A DNA stretch of 8,306 nucleotides from Candidatus Neoanaerotignum tabaqchaliae (GTDB taxonomy: Bacteria > Bacillota > Clostridia > Lachnospirales > Anaerotignaceae), in contig CAJFUS010000081.1 of assembly GCA_904420235.1 (NCBI GenBank), positions 1-8,306 on the forward strand, read 5' to 3'. Positions 6,640-8,306 of this stretch are shown here, one piece after another. How positions within the stretch are numbered: position 1 is the stretch's first letter; each line of letters opens with the position of its first letter. The notes under the pieces are model-generated. The model worked only from the letters and a program-made list of their open reading frames with translations, did not search any database and was not told the DNA's origin. A program made the translations under genes and the position numbers.

Positions 6640-6655
6640 AGCAAATACCGTGCCA
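6640..6655 (-). promoter_or_regulatory. Sigma-54 (-24/-12) promoter of the six-gene operon
   Basis: Minus-strand TGGCACGGTATTTGCT matches the sigma-54 consensus TGGCACR-N4-TTGCW at every defined position. The invariant GG and GC are separated by the required ten bases. Transcription would begin near base 6629, leaving a leader of about 30 bases that contains the ribosome binding site of the 128-aa gene. A divergent sigma-54 activator gene next door supports the call. Confidence 0.9.
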
Positions 6656-6666
6656 AATTCCTGTTA

Positions 6667-6731
6667 AAAAAATCTTTAATTTTTAAAAAAATTAATACTT
6701 CCTCAAAAACCTTTGATTTTAAAGATTTTTT
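6667..6731 (-). repeat. 13-bp perfect inverted repeat upstream of the sigma-54 promoter
   Basis: AAAAAATCTTTAA at 6667-6679 is the exact reverse complement of TTAAAGATTTTTT at 6719-6731, with a 39-base AT-rich spacer. The element starts 12 bases upstream of the -24 box. It may be a protein site, an A-tract bend that helps DNA looping, or chance in AT-rich DNA. Confidence 0.4.
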
Positions 6732-6788
6732 CACCGTACTTAAAATAAAAAATATAAATTTCATTAAAATCCATTGTCATTTAAACAA

Positions 6789-6864
6789 ACAAATGTTAAT
6801 ATTTAAGTGCAGATATTTTTCAACAAATGTTGAAAGAATACAACATATTGGAAATTTTTCAACA
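6789..6864. repeat. Partial copies of the palindrome flanking it
   Basis: ACAAATGTT occurs at 6789-6797 and again inside the palindrome at 6823-6831, offset by 34 bases. The left-arm sequence TTTCAACA recurs at 6857-6864, 39 bases from its first copy. These look like degenerate half-sites on either side of the main palindrome, as in enhancers with several operators. The matches are short and the region is AT-rich. Confidence 0.35.
6818..6835. promoter_or_regulatory. Palindrome, candidate enhancer site for the sigma-54 activator
   Basis: TTTCAACAAATGTTGAAA is a perfect palindrome with 8-bp arms and a 2-bp centre. It lies about 165 bases upstream of the -24 box of the divergent operon and 55 bases before the activator's start codon. 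That suits an upstream activating site for a dimeric Fis-type HTH. Because it sits in the activator's own promoter region, it could also mediate autoregulation. Confidence 0.6.
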
Positions 6865-6875
6865 CAATATATACT
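6848..6875 (+). promoter_or_regulatory. Weak candidate sigma-A promoter for the activator gene
   Basis: TTGGAA (6848-6853), a 16-base gap and TATACT (6870-6875) resemble -35 and -10 boxes. The start would then fall near 6882, inside the GGAGG ribosome binding site (6881-6885). That is a poor arrangement, so the true promoter may be elsewhere in this intergenic region. Confidence 0.2.
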
Positions 6876-6890
6876 TAAACGGAGGCGTCC

Positions 6891-8282
6891 ATGGAAGAAA
6901 AAAATAAAAATCAAACTGTTGAAAAAGTAATGAAAATGGGCCTTGACTGTTTTAAGGGCAACGTTATGTTTACTGACGCTAAAGGCAACATTCTTTTCGC
7001 CAACGAGTATCTTCTTAATTTATATAATCTTACATATGACGAAGCTACCCACATGACGTCCTACGACCTTGTATCAAGAGGTATACTTGATAAATCCGCG
7101 GCCGTTGAGGCCCTTGAAACAAAAAAAGTATCTATAAGACGGTTAACAACCTCTACTGGAAAAGAGCTTGACAGTGTTGGATACCCTATTTTTGACGAAA
7201 ATGGAAATTTAACGGCTGTGGCCGCGTACAGCTATGACGGGGCTTTTATAAAAGAGCTTATGAGAGAGATTAACAACGAAAAGGAAAAAAATAAAACTAT
7301 AAAAAACGCCCTGCAATATTATATGGACGAAAATGGCAAAACTCAGTTTGTTACGGCTTCTCCCGTTACTGAGGCGCTGTTTCAGTCGGCTGCCATAATT
7401 GCCCAACTTGACAGCACAGTGCTTATATGCGGCGAAAGCGGAACAGGAAAAGAAGTAATGGCTAATTTTATACACCGAAACAGCAAAAGAGCCAACGAGA
7501 TTTTTATGCCCGTAAACTGCGGTGCCATACCAAAAGACCTTATGGAGGCAGAGTTTTTCGGCTATGAAAAAGGTGCCTTTACAGGAGCTGACAAAAACGG
7601 TAAAATGGGACTTTTTGAAATAGCCAATAACGGAACTCTTTTTTTAGACGAGATAGCTGAACTGCCTCTATCCCTTCAAGCAAAACTTTTAAGGGTGTTG
7701 GAAACAGGTGAAATAAAAAAAGTCGGCGGTTCATGCAGAATATTTACAAACGCCCGCATAATAGCAGCCACAAACAAAAATTTGTCTAATATGGTAAAAA
7801 ATGGGCAGTTTAGGGAAGACTTATATTACCGTCTTAATGTAATTCCAATCAACATTCCGCCTCTTAGAGAAAGAAAAGAGGATATTGAAGCTATATCAAA
7901 AATGCTGTGCCAAAAGTTCAATAAAAAATATGATGCTGATTTAGTATTAACCCAAGATATTATTGATAATTTAAAAAATCACAACTGGCCTGGAAATGTG
8001 AGGGAACTTAAAAACGAGATTGAACGCATGGTTATTTATACAAAAACCGGAGAGCGGTTAAGATTTTTTGCTTCAGAACAAAACATTCCACATAAAATTG
8101 AAAAACAAGAAAACGAAACCGATTTTTCTCCAAAATATGGAGTATCTTTAAAGGAAACCGTTCACGATTTTGAAACTTTTATAATAAAAAATACTATTAA
8201 ACAGTGCGGAGGAAATATTCAAAAAGCCGCAAAACTGTTGGGAGTTGACCGTTCAAGTATATATAAAAAACTTAAAAAGTAA
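6891..8282 (+). CDS. Sigma-54-dependent transcriptional activator (PAS / AAA+ / Fis HTH)
   Basis: A 463-aa enhancer-binding protein that uses ATP hydrolysis to open sigma-54 promoters. Residues about 10-125 form a PAS-like sensor (GNVMFTDAKGNILFANEYLL near 23-42), followed by a charged linker helix. The AAA+ core has Walker A GESGTGKE (181-188), the sigma-54 contact loop GAFTGA (228-233), Walker B TLFLDE (249-254) and REDLYYRLNV (308-317) with the arginine finger region. The C-terminal Fis-type HTH (about 436-461) contains GGNIQKAAKLLGVDRSSIYK. All catalytic motifs are intact. There is no receiver domain, so it is probably ligand-controlled through PAS rather than phosphorylated. The start at 6891 has GGAGG five bases upstream. 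Divergent placement next to a sigma-54 promoter makes the minus-strand operon its likely target. The inducer is unknown but may be the pathway substrate. Confidence 0.95.
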   Translation: MEEKNKNQTVEKVMKMGLDCFKGNVMFTDAKGNILFANEYLLNLYNLTYDEATHMTSYDLVSRGILDKSAAVEALETKKVSIRRLTTSTGKELDSVGYPIFDENGNLTAVAAYSYDGAFIKELMREINNEKEKNKTIKNALQYYMDENGKTQFVTASPVTEALFQSAAIIAQLDSTVLICGESGTGKEVMANFIHRNSKRANEIFMPVNCGAIPKDLMEAEFFGYEKGAFTGADKNGKMGLFEIANNGTLFLDEIAELPLSLQAKLLRVLETGEIKKVGGSCRIFTNARIIAATNKNLSNMVKNGQFREDLYYRLNVIPINIPPLRERKEDIEAISKMLCQKFNKKYDADLVLTQDIIDNLKNHNWPGNVRELKNEIERMVIYTKTGERLRFFASEQNIPHKIEKQENETDFSPKYGVSLKETVHDFETFIIKNTIKQCGGNIQKAAKLLGVDRSSIYKKLKK

Positions 8283-8306
8283 CACATGCTTCAAGTCGAA
8301 TTTTTA

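Noticed and set aside
6564..6764. 66-aa minus-strand open frame overlapping the start of the 128-aa gene
   Set aside because: Its start lies upstream of the sigma-54 promoter and the frame runs through it. The composition is Phe/Lys/Ile-rich as expected of translated AT-rich spacer, and it has no good ribosome binding site.
7209..7475. 88-aa minus-strand open frame within the activator gene
   Set aside because: It is antisense to the linker and start of the AAA+ domain, and the sense frame has all expected motifs.
1..8306. Mobile element, CRISPR array, phage or tRNA signals
   Set aside because: I looked for terminal repeats, spaced direct repeats, transposase or integrase motifs and tRNA-like stems and saw none.

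Overview
This AT-rich window has strong AGGAGG-type ribosome binding sites and short intergenic gaps. Its enzyme set is typical of strict anaerobes: an iron-sulfur Old Yellow Enzyme-type reductase, an iron-type alcohol dehydrogenase and a LarA-like protein. Together these suggest a fermentative member of the Clostridia (Firmicutes). No rRNA, tRNA, CRISPR array, insertion sequence or phage gene is visible.

Layout. On the right, a plus-strand gene (6891-8282) encodes a PAS / AAA+ / Fis-HTH activator of sigma-54 RNA polymerase. Diverging from it, six minus-strand genes run leftwards in a tight operon: a 128-aa protein of unknown function (6212-6598), a 338-aa protein of unknown function (5182-6198), a 428-aa LarA-like (DUF2088 / lactate racemase N-domain) protein (3836-5122), a 115-aa tautomerase with an N-terminal Met-Pro (3459-3806), a 648-aa FMN/4Fe-4S/FAD enoate-reductase-type flavoprotein (1449-3395) and a 363-aa glycerol-dehydrogenase-like metal-dependent alcohol dehydrogenase (334-1425). 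After 271 bases holding a long inverted repeat that ends in a T-run, a seventh minus-strand gene begins at base 62 and leaves the window. Its first 20 codons resemble PanB (ketopantoate hydroxymethyltransferase).

Control. A near-perfect sigma-54 (-24/-12) promoter, TGGCACGGTATTTGCT, lies at 6640-6655 on the minus strand, about 30 bases upstream of the first operon gene. An 18-bp palindrome, TTTCAACAAATGTTGAAA, lies at 6818-6835, some 165 bases further upstream, where an enhancer site for the activator is expected. The promoter, the candidate enhancer and the activator form a self-contained switch for one operon. A small molecule sensed by the PAS domain probably triggers it.

How the genes may work together (inference). 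The chemistries are stereo-inversion or related reactions at a 2-hydroxy acid (LarA-like), keto-enol tautomerisation (Pro-1 tautomerase), C=C reduction (enoate-reductase type), carbonyl/alcohol interconversion (alcohol dehydrogenase) and perhaps aldol chemistry on a 2-keto acid (PanB-like). They suit stepwise conversion of a 2-hydroxy or unsaturated organic acid in an anaerobe. I cannot assign the substrate, and the two leading genes belong to no family I recognise. This operon, and above all that leading pair, is the best candidate in the window for an undescribed system.
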